Assembly: GCA_903826715.1 (NCBI GenBank)
Contig: CAIKFN010000146.1
Span: 1 to 18,567 of the forward strand
Length of the DNA: 18,567 nucleotides
Origin: an uncultured Actinomycetes bacterium
Lineage (GTDB): Bacteria; Actinomycetota; Acidimicrobiia; Acidimicrobiales; RAAP-2
Reading direction: 5' to 3'
Of the stretch, positions 1-6,514 are shown one piece after another. Each line of letters opens with the position of its first letter. Position 1 is the stretch's first letter. Both the position numbers and the translations under genes were made by a program. The notes below the pieces were generated by a model that saw nothing but the letters and a program-made list of their open reading frames with translations, had not been told where the DNA came from and ran no database searches.

Positions 1-77
1 CCAATCTTCTTGAACCATTGCGTGATGATTCCTTCGGTAACTGATTCACCGAGCGATGGGAGGGTTACATCAGCCAA
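1..77 (-). CDS. sucB: 2-oxo-acid dehydrogenase E2 subunit (dihydrolipoyl acyltransferase), 5' end only
   Basis: Only the first 25 codons lie in the window; the gene runs off the left edge. It transfers the acyl group in 2-oxo-acid dehydrogenase complexes, carrying it on a lipoyl-lysine. The visible protein begins ADVTLPSLGESVTEG and continues to QWFKKIG, which is the first strands of an N-terminal lipoyl domain; the GESVTEG signature is typical of SucB-type E2. The start appears to be TTG at 77-75. The ATG two bases further on is followed at once by a stop, and the TTG reading overlaps the end of lpdA by 8 bases, so translation is probably coupled. Its position directly behind the E3 gene supports the call. 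Whether the substrate is 2-oxoglutarate, pyruvate or branched-chain acids cannot be settled from the fragment, so the symbol is tentative. Confidence 0.8.
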   Translation of the reverse strand, partial: MADVTLPSLGESVTEGIITQWFKKI

Positions 78-1482
78 CGTGTAGTCCTCGTCCTGCGAGC
101 GCTAGGAGTGTTTCTCCAAACGTCTCGGAAAGTGATGGGTGGGGTTGAATGAGAGCCGCTGCTTCTTCAACAGTTGCTTCCCAGTTAACAGCAAAGTATC
201 CAGCACCGAGTTGTTCGGTGACCCATGGGCCAGACATGTGAACACCAAGAATTTGACCAGCAGTACCGTCAGGGCGCTTTTCAGCAATAATCTTCACCAT
301 TCCGTCAGTCTCGCCAATGATCTGTGCACGACTGTTACCGGCGAAGGGGTCTTTTTTCACGATGACATCGTAGCCTTTTGCCTTCGCAGCTTCTTCAGTA
401 AGGCCACAGAAAGCAACTTCAGGATTCGAATAAATGGCCCATGGCACTCGGTCGTAGTCAACCGGCAGGACCGACTCACCAAGGATGGTCTTTACGGCAA
501 CGATTGCTTCGGCGAAGGCAACGTGAGCAAGTTGAGCAGTTGCTACAACGTCACCTACCGCAAAGACATTTGCAGCACCAGTGCGCATGTAGCTGTCAAC
601 ATCAACGAATCCCTTTTCAGAAACAACAACGCCAGTTCCGTCACCAAGGAGTCCCTCGGTACGTGGTCGGCGTCCAACAGAGACGACGACCATCTCAACA
701 TCGAGGTTTTCTCCACCTTCAACGCTCACTGATGTGCCCTTAGCGTTTGGTGTGTGACCAGTGATTTTCACGCCAGCCTGGATCTTGATGCCGCGCTTCT
801 TAAATGCACGGTCTACAGACTTAACAACTTCTACGTCACACAGCGGAAGGATTGTAGGTAGCCCTTCAAGAATTGTTACTTCAGAGCCCATATCGCTCAG
901 CATTGATGCGAACTCACAACCAATCGCTCCCCCGCCAATTACTGCTGCGGTCTTTGGGAGAGTGGTGAGGTCTAAGAATTCGTCAGAGGTGACAATAATT
1001 TTTCCATCAATTTCAAATCCAGGAATTGTGCGAGGAACAGATCCAGCCGCCAGGATGATGTTCTTTCCTTGAATAACCTTGCCAGCATCTGTTCCGTCAA
1101 TAACAGTTGCTTTTAGATCCTTATCGAGTCGTCCGGTACCTTCAAAGACTGTGACTTTTCGACCCTTAAGTAGTCCAGAGACTCCCTTAAAGAGTCGGTC
1201 AACAACTTCGTTCTTGCGAGCTTGGCTAACAGCGAAGTCAACCTTTACGTCACCAGTAGTGATCCCGAAATCACTTGAGTGCGCGAGCGTGCGTCGTACG
1301 TGTGCGGTTTCGAGAAATTCTTTTGCGGGAACACATCCGCGGTGAAGACACGTTCCGCCCACCTTGTCGCGCTCAATAACAGCAACGTTAAGACCAGCTG
1401 CTGCACCATAGAGAGCGGCGGCGTAGCCACCAGGGCCACCACCAATAACCACAACATCGAACTCTTGGACCTCGTTTGTCAC
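70..1482 (-). CDS. lpdA: Dihydrolipoyl dehydrogenase (E3)
   Basis: FAD-dependent disulfide oxidoreductase that re-oxidises the dihydrolipoyl group of E2 and passes electrons to NAD+ in 2-oxo-acid dehydrogenase complexes in the cytoplasm. The 470-residue length is normal for the family. It has the N-terminal FAD-binding GGGPGG (about 15-20), the redox-active disulfide in GGTCLHRGCVPAK (C45 and C50), an NAD-binding GGGAIG near the middle, the second FAD motif AVGDV, and the C-terminal dimerisation domain with the active-site pair in HPSLSE (H448, E453). The start is GTG at 1482, preceded by AGGA six bases upstream; the nearby ATG is in another frame and stops immediately. The E2 gene follows with an 8-base overlap, so the two are probably one operon. 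All key residues are present. Confidence 0.96.
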   Translation of the reverse strand: MTNEVQEFDVVVIGGGPGGYAAALYGAAAGLNVAVIERDKVGGTCLHRGCVPAKEFLETAHVRRTLAHSSDFGITTGDVKVDFAVSQARKNEVVDRLFKGVSGLLKGRKVTVFEGTGRLDKDLKATVIDGTDAGKVIQGKNIILAAGSVPRTIPGFEIDGKIIVTSDEFLDLTTLPKTAAVIGGGAIGCEFASMLSDMGSEVTILEGLPTILPLCDVEVVKSVDRAFKKRGIKIQAGVKITGHTPNAKGTSVSVEGGENLDVEMVVVSVGRRPRTEGLLGDGTGVVVSEKGFVDVDSYMRTGAANVFAVGDVVATAQLAHVAFAEAIVAVKTILGESVLPVDYDRVPWAIYSNPEVAFCGLTEEAAKAKGYDVIVKKDPFAGNSRAQIIGETDGMVKIIAEKRPDGTAGQILGVHMSGPWVTEQLGAGYFAVNWEATVEEAAALIQPHPSLSETFGETLLALAGRGLHVG

Positions 1483-1523
1483 GACATTTCCTAACTCGCT
1501 AGACGAAAGCCCCCCGGGTGGAA

Positions 1524-1529
1524 ATCCTA
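1524..1529 (-). promoter_or_regulatory. Candidate -10 box for lpdA
   Basis: The minus strand reads TAGGAT, matching the TAnnnT -10 form seen before other genes here. It would start transcription about 35 bases before the lpdA GTG codon. No good -35 box was found. The 80-base gap that holds it (1483-1562) also contains the 8-base palindrome AATGCATT. Confidence 0.3.
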
Positions 1530-1562
1530 ATGCATTATTGATGCTTTACGCCGGGCCAAAGC

Positions 1563-2000
1563 CTATGACTGACTACCCATTTGCCGGTCAGCGGCTTCAG
1601 TGGCGAGCACGTCGCAGAAATCATTCATAGCGTCGCCAGAGTGGCCTTTTACCCACGTAAATCTGATCTTGCGGCCACTCTCTAGGACCAGAGCAAAAAG
1701 CTCTTCCCAGAGGTCACGGTTGGCTACTGGTTGTCCCTGGGAGTTCTTCCAGTTCCGTCGGTACCAGCCCACGTGCCACTTGTCGTTGAAGCACTTAACC
1801 ACGTACGTGGAGTCAGAAACGATTTCAATTTCCTGATCATCATTTGACCTGAGGGCTTCAATAACGGCGAGGACTTCCATGCGCTGATTAGTCGTGTGTT
1901 CGTGGTGGCCGCTTGCGTATTCATCTTTGCCACTGGCCCACGCCCATCCGCCGGGTCCTGGATTCCCACGGCATGCACCGTCGGTATGAATTCTTTTCAT
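1563..2000 (-). CDS. rnhA: Ribonuclease HI
   Basis: Endonuclease that cuts the RNA strand of RNA-DNA hybrids, for example R-loops and primers. The protein is a single-domain type I RNase H of 145 residues. From the chosen start the acidic catalytic residues are D7 (in HTDGAC), E42 (in QRMEVL), D63 (in SDSTYV) and D130 (in NDFCD), with the mobile histidine H120 in KGHSGD; the GNPGPGGWAW segment is also characteristic. An ATG six codons further upstream (2018) is possible, but the ATG at 2000 overlaps the stop of the upstream regulator gene as ATGA and puts the first strand of the fold at the very N-terminus, so it is preferred. It forms a two-gene unit with the Rrf2 gene, probably by translational coupling. 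Confidence 0.95.
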   Translation of the reverse strand: MKRIHTDGACRGNPGPGGWAWASGKDEYASGHHEHTTNQRMEVLAVIEALRSNDDQEIEIVSDSTYVVKCFNDKWHVGWYRRNWKNSQGQPVANRDLWEELFALVLESGRKIRFTWVKGHSGDAMNDFCDVLATEAADRQMGSQS

Positions 2001-2455
2001 ATGACTCGAGTAATCCACGCATCTGGGTCGTCTGTGAAACGAGTCACCGCTACTGGAAGTTCTCCTCGAAGCACTTGACCCAGTGTGACGTGCTCGAGTA
2101 CTTCACGAAGTGACGCACGAACAGCAACCCATACGTCTCGAAGATGTGTTGCCTCTCCACCGTATTCAAGTGTCTCAGGTCGCATCCCTCGAACACCAGC
2201 CATTGGTCCAGAAACAACTCGAAGAATGTCCGCAATCATTATTTGGTCCGGATCACGTGCAAGCTTGAAACCACCTTCAGGTCCTCGCTGGCTCGTCACC
2301 ATGCCGCCACGTCGTAGGTCAGAAAGAATTGCGCCGAGAAATTTTGCCGGAAGACCTTGCTCCTCTGCCAAGTGTTCAGCGCTAATCGAGTCTTCACTCG
2401 CAGCCAGTGTGAGTAGCGCCCTGATTGCATAGTCAGCTTTAGCGGGAATCTGCAT
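1997..2455 (-). CDS. Rrf2-family transcriptional regulator without Fe-S cysteines
   Basis: DNA-binding protein of 152 residues. The N-terminus (MQIPAKADYAIRALLTLA) and the winged-helix segment with GGFKLARDP are diagnostic of Rrf2 proteins such as IscR, NsrR and RsrR. The members that sense NO, redox state or Fe-S supply use three cysteines in the C-terminal half; this protein contains no cysteine at all, so it should not bind a cluster in that way. It is first in a unit with rnhA and divergent from thiE across 63 bases, so autoregulation or control of thiE is possible. SUF genes start 3.3 kb away, but no shared operator was found. The target and signal are unknown. Confidence 0.88.
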   Translation of the reverse strand: MQIPAKADYAIRALLTLAASEDSISAEHLAEEQGLPAKFLGAILSDLRRGGMVTSQRGPEGGFKLARDPDQIMIADILRVVSGPMAGVRGMRPETLEYGGEATHLRDVWVAVRASLREVLEHVTLGQVLRGELPVAVTRFTDDPDAWITRVI

Positions 2456-2461
2456 GTCTCT

Positions 2462-2467
2462 ATTCTG
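2462..2467 (-). promoter_or_regulatory. Candidate leaderless -10 box for the Rrf2 gene
   Basis: The minus strand reads CAGAAT and then exactly six bases before the ATG at 2455. There is no Shine-Dalgarno sequence in the gap. This spacing places the transcription start at or next to the start codon, as in leaderless actinobacterial genes. Confidence 0.4.
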
Positions 2468-2505
2468 CCCTACATTCAGCGCTAGAAGATGCCAAGTATT
2501 GCTCC

Positions 2506-2511
2506 TAAGGT
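2506..2511 (+). promoter_or_regulatory. Leaderless -10 box for thiE
   Basis: TAAGGT lies seven bases before the ATG at 2519 and no Shine-Dalgarno motif sits between them, so the transcript probably begins at the start codon. The 63-base region 2456-2518 also carries the divergent Rrf2 promoter. No clear -35 box was seen. Confidence 0.5.
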
Positions 2512-2518
2512 GTCATAG

Positions 2519-3145
2519 ATGCCTGACCTATCTTCACGCCGTTTATACCTTTGCGTCTCGCACCGTGACGATATGTCTACGTTTTTACCTGCAGTCCTTC
2601 GAGGTGGCGTTGGCATTGTGCAACTGCGTGAAAAAAACCTTGATGATGACGTACGCAGAAAAACTGCCAAAATAATGATCCCAATTTGTCGTGACTATGG
2701 GGTTCCATTCATCATGAACGATTCGCCAGAACTTGCCCTAGAAGTTGGCGCCGATGGTGTTCACGTTGGACAAGATGACATAAGCGTTGAACGCTGTCGA
2801 GAACTACTTGGCCCAGACGCAATCATTGGTCTTTCAACGCATGCTGAAAGTGAATTCACGCAGGCATTGAAAACTGATGCCACGTACATAAGTGCCGGGC
2901 CAATTGTTGCAACACCCACAAAGGCTGGTCGAGAGCCCACGGGCATTTCGTATGCGCTTGAGTGTCAGGCGCGAAGTGACCGTCCCGTTTTTGTAACTGG
3001 AGGAGTTGACGCCAGCAATATTTTTGATTTAGTAGTCGCTGGGCTACATAACTTTGTAGTTGTTCGCGCGCTTACCGAGGCTAAAGATCCCGAAGCAGCT
3101 GCACACCAACTCAGCGAAGAGTTAACAAGAGCCTTTGGCTCTTAG
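2519..3145 (+). CDS. thiE: Thiamine-phosphate synthase
   Basis: Joins hydroxymethylpyrimidine pyrophosphate and the carboxythiazole phosphate to make thiamine phosphate, the last coupling step of vitamin B1 synthesis in the cytoplasm. The 208-residue TIM-barrel protein has the ThiE landmarks in order: VQLREK (34-39), the ND pair at 67-68 before ADGVHVGQDD (78-87), and the phosphate-binding GPIVATPTKAGREPTG (127-142), followed by a GGVDASN loop. Length and motif order are those of a full ThiE. No other thiamine gene is in the window, so it appears to be transcribed alone from its own promoter. Its TAG stop shares four bases with the stop of the convergent hydrolase gene. TenI-like paralogues are the alternative, but they usually lack this full motif set. 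Confidence 0.94.
   Translation: MPDLSSRRLYLCVSHRDDMSTFLPAVLRGGVGIVQLREKNLDDDVRRKTAKIMIPICRDYGVPFIMNDSPELALEVGADGVHVGQDDISVERCRELLGPDAIIGLSTHAESEFTQALKTDATYISAGPIVATPTKAGREPTGISYALECQARSDRPVFVTGGVDASNIFDLVVAGLHNFVVVRALTEAKDPEAAAHQLSEELTRAFGS
3127..3143. terminator. Hairpin at the thiE/hydrolase convergent stop codons
   Basis: AAGAGCC, loop TTT, GGCTCTT form a perfect seven-base-pair stem inside the last codons of thiE, ending within the shared stop tetramer TTAG (3142-3145). There is no strong T-run on either side. Read from the minus strand the stem is followed by a weakly T-rich stretch, so it may help end either transcript. Confidence 0.4.
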
Positions 3146-3885
3146 TGACGGTCTAGCCACCCAAGCAACGTTGCCACCATGCGAGGGTCTGCTCGCAAGT
3201 AGTGACCAGCACCTTGAATTATGCGAAGTTCCGCGTGCTGCTGCGCCGCATCAACAAGATCTCTCGCATCTTGAGCTGGGACTTCTATGTCATCAGAACC
3301 GTGACCAATGAGAAGGCGACGTGGAGGAATTTTTGCAGCTGACCCGCGTGGGTCAATTGACATCACGTCGTCGTAGAGTTCTTTCACTGACTGCAATGCA
3401 ACAGCGTCGCTCACAACTCCGGCGAGTTTTATCCCTCGATGAAATTCTTCTGGCGTTCCGCTCCACTGGGGCAAGTGCGCAGGAGCTGCAAACGTTGCAA
3501 CGCCCTGGATGCGTTCATCGTTTGCTGCAGTGTTTAGAGCTAATGCTCCTCCGAACCCGAAGCCTGCGAGTGAGATGCGCTGCTTCTCTTTAGCAATGCG
3601 TTCAATGACAGTTGCGATGTCTTGGCGCCACTGTGTGGCACTGAACGTTCCGGTACTTCCACCAACACCTGAGAGTGTTCCCGTTGCAACCGTCCAGCCA
3701 GATTCATTCGCTAAGTGTTCAGCGAGTTCTGGGAGCAGTCCAGCCGCTTGGCGACCCATGCCCATAGTGCGTGGAAGGCCATGCATCAAAATAAGAATGT
3801 GTCCTGAGGTAGACGTCGAAGAACTCGTAGCGATACGAAGTTCTAGATGAGAAGAACCACTTTCTAGTTGCTCGTGATCGAGCAC
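3142..3885 (-). CDS. Alpha/beta-hydrolase-fold protein lacking the nucleophile serine
   Basis: The 247-residue protein has an alpha/beta-hydrolase layout: an early HGLPR oxyanion-type loop, a central nucleophile-elbow region, an acid in GHGSDDIEVP and a histidine in GAGHYLR near the C-terminus. The elbow reads AGFGFGGALAL where active members have G-x-S-x-G, so glycine stands in place of the serine. The acid and histidine are kept. It may be inactive, use another residue, or have a binding role. Related families include dienelactone hydrolases and short acylaminopeptidase-like lipases, and the substrate cannot be named. The start is GTG at 3885, four bases behind the acyl-CoA dehydrogenase stop, so the two are likely co-transcribed. 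The stop overlaps that of thiE. Confidence 0.8.
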   Translation of the reverse strand: MLDHEQLESGSSHLELRIATSSSTSTSGHILILMHGLPRTMGMGRQAAGLLPELAEHLANESGWTVATGTLSGVGGSTGTFSATQWRQDIATVIERIAKEKQRISLAGFGFGGALALNTAANDERIQGVATFAAPAHLPQWSGTPEEFHRGIKLAGVVSDAVALQSVKELYDDVMSIDPRGSAAKIPPRRLLIGHGSDDIEVPAQDARDLVDAAQQHAELRIIQGAGHYLRADPRMVATLLGWLDRH

Positions 3886-3889
3886 CTAG

Positions 3890-5005
3890 TTAGATTCCTA
3901 GTCGTGTAGCGAGAAGTTCGCGGTGGTATGAAGGCTCACCAAGGAACAATTCAGAACTCTTGGCACGCTTGAAGTACAGGTGAGCGTGGTGCTCCCATGT
4001 GAATCCAATTCCACCGTGAATCTGAATGTTCTCTGCTGCACAATGGAAGTACGCCTCTGAGCAGAATGACTTCGCGAGACTTGCAGCAATTGGCAACTCG
4101 TCGCTCATCTCTTGTGAAGCCCAGGCTGCGTAGTACGCAGCTGACTTTGCGGATTCAACGTCGAGGAGCATGTCAGCACACTTGTGCTTGATTGCCTGGA
4201 ATGAACCAATTGGACGACCAAACTGAACTCGCTGTTTTGCGTATTCCACTGCGTTAGTTAGCACACGCTGTGCGCCACCAACCTGCTCAGCAGCGAGTGC
4301 TGATGCAGCAATCTGCAGTGTTGTCTGTAGACCTTCTAGGGCTCCGCCCTCAGTACCAATCAGCACACCAGCAGCGTCTTTAAGTTCAACTTTTGACTGC
4401 TTACGAGTCTGGTCCATTGTTGGAAGAAGGGTGCGTGTAACTCCAGCAGCATCTCCAGCAACAGCGAAGAGTGAAAGACCCTTTGATGTTTTTGCCGGAA
4501 CCAAAATGAGTGATGCAGTGCTGGCGTCAGTTACGTAGCTGAATGTTCCACTTATCTTGAATGAGTCACCTGATCCAGTTGCTGTTGCCTTGATCTTCGA
4601 AAGATCCCAGTCACCAGCTTCGTCAGTGAGCGCAACAGTTGCGATTGTTTCGCCAGATGCAATGCCTGGAAGAAACTGCTTCTTGTTGGCATCAGTTCCA
4701 ACTTGTAGAAGTGCATTTGATGCAAGAGCAACAGTTGAGAAGTATGGAGAGCAAAGAAGTGCTGCACCCATTTCTTCGAAGACAACGTAAAGCTCAACAG
4801 GTCCGTATCCCTGTCCACCAAATTCCTCGGGGATGCCGAGTCCTTGGAGTGCGAGTTCGTTCGCCATCATTGACCAGACGCCAGGGTCGTAGCCTTCGTC
4901 AGTCGCCATCACGCGACGTACTTCTGTCTCTGGTGACTTCTCTTCTAAGAAGCGCTTCACCATCTTGCGTAGTTCGTCTTGTTCTTCGCTGAATCCGAAA
5001 TTCAT
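3890..5005 (-). CDS. Acyl-CoA dehydrogenase family protein
   Basis: FAD enzyme of the family that introduces the alpha-beta double bond into acyl-CoA thioesters. The 371-residue protein starts FGFSEEQDELRKMVKRFL, has the EEFGGQGYGPVE segment of the N-terminal helical domain, a middle beta domain, and in the C-terminal helical domain RVQFGRPIGSFQAIKH and QIHGGIGFTWEH, which are FAD/dimer signatures. An upstream in-frame ATG at 5200 is rejected because it would overlap the divergent gene at 5099, while ATG 5005 has AAGGA four bases before it. The usual YEGT loop carrying the catalytic glutamate reads FLGEPS here. This resembles the mycobacterial FadE6/17/26-like group, some of which act in two-subunit enzymes, so the substrate (fatty acid, sterol side chain) is open. 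Confidence 0.9.
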   Translation of the reverse strand: MNFGFSEEQDELRKMVKRFLEEKSPETEVRRVMATDEGYDPGVWSMMANELALQGLGIPEEFGGQGYGPVELYVVFEEMGAALLCSPYFSTVALASNALLQVGTDANKKQFLPGIASGETIATVALTDEAGDWDLSKIKATATGSGDSFKISGTFSYVTDASTASLILVPAKTSKGLSLFAVAGDAAGVTRTLLPTMDQTRKQSKVELKDAAGVLIGTEGGALEGLQTTLQIAASALAAEQVGGAQRVLTNAVEYAKQRVQFGRPIGSFQAIKHKCADMLLDVESAKSAAYYAAWASQEMSDELPIAASLAKSFCSEAYFHCAAENIQIHGGIGFTWEHHAHLYFKRAKSSELFLGEPSYHRELLATRLGI

Positions 5006-5009
5006 GATG

Positions 5010-5014
5010 TCCTT
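5010..5014 (-). promoter_or_regulatory. Ribosome binding site fixing the acyl-CoA dehydrogenase start
   Basis: The minus strand reads AAGGA, four bases before ATG 5005. It decides against the 65-residue upstream extension of the open frame. Confidence 0.7.
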
Positions 5015-5086
5015 TTTTCCCTTACCGGTGGGTAGCCCGGCCTTATGTGACATTAGCGAAAAACCATGACCCCCGGTGAAAGGTGG

Positions 5087-5092
5087 CAGTCT
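5087..5092 (+). promoter_or_regulatory. Candidate leaderless -10 box for the 5099 metallo-hydrolase
   Basis: CAGTCT is followed by exactly six bases and then ATG 5099. The AAGGG directly touching the ATG is too close to serve as a normal ribosome binding site. The 93-base gap 5006-5098 also carries the divergent acyl-CoA dehydrogenase start. Confidence 0.35.
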
Positions 5093-5098
5093 TAAGGG

Positions 5099-5713
5099 AT
5101 GGAAAAGGTTCAACTTCTTTGGAGCAGTGAAATTGCTCAGATCCGGCGATTGGTGGTGGGGCCCCTCTCCAACAACGTATTCATCATTACCTGTCGCCAA
5201 AGTGACGAGTCAGTGCTCATAGACGCTGCAAATGAGGCAGAACTGCTCCTCGAAGCGGCGAGTGAATTTAATGTCAAAAAGGTCGTAACTACGCACGGTC
5301 ACTGGGACCACATTGGTGCCGTCGAAGAATTCCGTGCCGCCCAGATTCCAGTCTTTGTCGGAGAAGGCGACAAATCAATGCTTTCGAGCTATGACGAGAC
5401 CATTGGCGATGAGGCCCTAATTTCGTGTGGGTCACTTCGCCTTCGAGCACACCACACTCCTGGTCACACGCCTGGCAGCACGTGCTATTCATTACTCTCA
5501 ACCCCACTTCTTTTCACCGGTGACACGCTGTTTCCGGGTGGACCCGGGAATGCAACCTTTGACGGCGGCGACTTCACCACAATCATCACCTCGCTCGAGA
5601 AGCTGTACGCAAAGTTTGACGATGACACCATCTTCTGGCCGGGCCACGGTGACAGCTCCACTATTGGCAATGAACGTCCTCATTTGCCGCAGTGGATTGA
5701 GCGTGGCTGGTAA
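5099..5713 (+). CDS. MBL-fold metallo-hydrolase, glyoxalase-II-like
   Basis: Zinc-dependent hydrolase of the metallo-beta-lactamase fold, 204 residues. The metal ligands are visible in order: THGHWDH (H66, H68, D70, H71), HTPGHTPGS (H123), GDTLF (D142) and PGHGD (H183), which is a complete two-metal set. The C-terminal STIGNERPHL tail is common to small glyoxalase-II-like hydrolases of actinobacteria. These may act on thioesters such as S-lactoyl thiols, but the thiol used (for example mycothiol) is not shown by the sequence. It is divergent from the acyl-CoA dehydrogenase, and sufC follows 42 bases later on the same strand behind its own promoter. A hairpin begins directly after its TAA stop. 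Confidence 0.88.
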   Translation: MEKVQLLWSSEIAQIRRLVVGPLSNNVFIITCRQSDESVLIDAANEAELLLEAASEFNVKKVVTTHGHWDHIGAVEEFRAAQIPVFVGEGDKSMLSSYDETIGDEALISCGSLRLRAHHTPGHTPGSTCYSLLSTPLLFTGDTLFPGGPGNATFDGGDFTTIITSLEKLYAKFDDDTIFWPGHGDSSTIGNERPHLPQWIERGW

Positions 5714-5737
5714 ATATTTGGGTGAAAAGCCCAATAT
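5714..5737. repeat. Inverted repeat between the metallo-hydrolase stop and the sufC -10 box
   Basis: Arms ATATTTGGG and CCCAATAT with a TGAAAAG loop; the match is complete apart from one extra T. It starts one base after the stop codon and ends six bases before the sufC -10 box. There is no T-run after it, so it is either a weak terminator or a regulator binding site over the -35 region of sufC. Confidence 0.5.
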
Positions 5738-5743
5738 CACCGG

Positions 5744-5749
5744 TAGGCT
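5744..5749 (+). promoter_or_regulatory. Leaderless -10 box for the sufC-sufS-sufU unit
   Basis: TAGGCT is followed by six bases and then the GTG at 5756, with no Shine-Dalgarno sequence. The same hexamer TAGGCT also stands at 11973-11978 before the crotonase gene. Confidence 0.5.
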
Positions 5750-5755
5750 CTCTAT

Positions 5756-6514
5756 GTGCCTGCACCCCTCTTAGAACTTAAAAATCTCCACGTTGAAGCC
5801 GAGGATGCTCAAATCCTTCGTGGTGTCGATCTCGTAGTCAACGCCGGGGAAGTTCACGCCCTCATGGGACCGAACGGTGCTGGAAAATCAACTCTCGCCA
5901 GTGTGGTCATGGGCCACCCCGGGTACACAGTCACAGAAGGTCAAATCCTTCTTAACGGTGAAGATATCGCGTCATGGTCACCAGACCAGCGTGCACGTGC
6001 TGGCATCTTTCTCGCATTCCAGTACCCCGAAGCAATTAGCGGAGTCTCAGTTGTTCAGTTTCTTCGCCAAGCAATTGCGGCTCGTAAAGGTCTCGAAGAG
6101 TTAAGTGTCCTTGAAGTTCGCCTCGACCTCATGGAGTGGATGGAACGACTTGGCATGGATCCAGCATTTGCTGAGCGTCACCTCAACGACGGTTTTTCTG
6201 GTGGAGAACGAAAGCGCAACGAAGTACTCCAAATGGCACTACTAGAGCCATCCATTGCGTTCCTCGACGAAACAGACTCAGGTCTTGACATCGACGCGCT
6301 TCGAATTGTGGCTCGTGGAGTGAGCACTGTTCGCGAAGAGAACCCCGCAATGGGCGCTGTTGTTGTAACGCACTACGTCAAGCTTCTTGAAGAAATAAAG
6401 CCTGACCGTGTTCACATCATTGTGGACGGAAAAATTGTCCACTCCGGTGGCCCAGAGCTCGCCGAAAAAATTGAAATCGAAGGTTACGACGCCTGGCGGC
6501 CGGTCAGCGCGTGA
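5756..6514 (+). CDS. sufC: SufC ATPase (first copy, closest to canonical SufC)
   Basis: ABC-type ATPase that drives shape changes in the SufBCD scaffold during Fe-S cluster assembly in the cytoplasm; it is not a transporter. The 252-residue protein has Walker A GPNGAGKS (38-45), the Q-loop in FLAFQYP (Q89), the helical segment ending RLGMDPAFAERHLNDG, signature FSGGERKR (147-154), Walker B with catalytic glutamate in LDETDSGLD (D171, E172) and the H-loop in VVTHY (H206). This motif set matches standard SufC closely. The start is GTG at 5756; the overlapping ATG two bases earlier is in a frame that stops at once. It shares GTGA with sufS. It is separate from sufB and sufD, and a second, more divergent SufC lies at 9637-10365. 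Confidence 0.95.
   Translation: MPAPLLELKNLHVEAEDAQILRGVDLVVNAGEVHALMGPNGAGKSTLASVVMGHPGYTVTEGQILLNGEDIASWSPDQRARAGIFLAFQYPEAISGVSVVQFLRQAIAARKGLEELSVLEVRLDLMEWMERLGMDPAFAERHLNDGFSGGERKRNEVLQMALLEPSIAFLDETDSGLDIDALRIVARGVSTVREENPAMGAVVVTHYVKLLEEIKPDRVHIIVDGKIVHSGGPELAEKIEIEGYDAWRPVSA

Noticed and set aside
139..743. Long plus-strand open frames (up to 197 codons) opposite lpdA
   Set aside because: They are shadows of the lpdA frame: no ribosome binding site, no recognisable motif, and lpdA is complete on the other strand.
1529..1536. Palindrome AATGCATT upstream of lpdA
   Set aside because: Too short to stand out from chance, with no second copy near other genes.
5006..5200. 65-residue upstream extension of the acyl-CoA dehydrogenase
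   Set aside because: It would overlap the divergent gene at 5099, has no family resemblance, and ATG 5005 has its own ribosome binding site.
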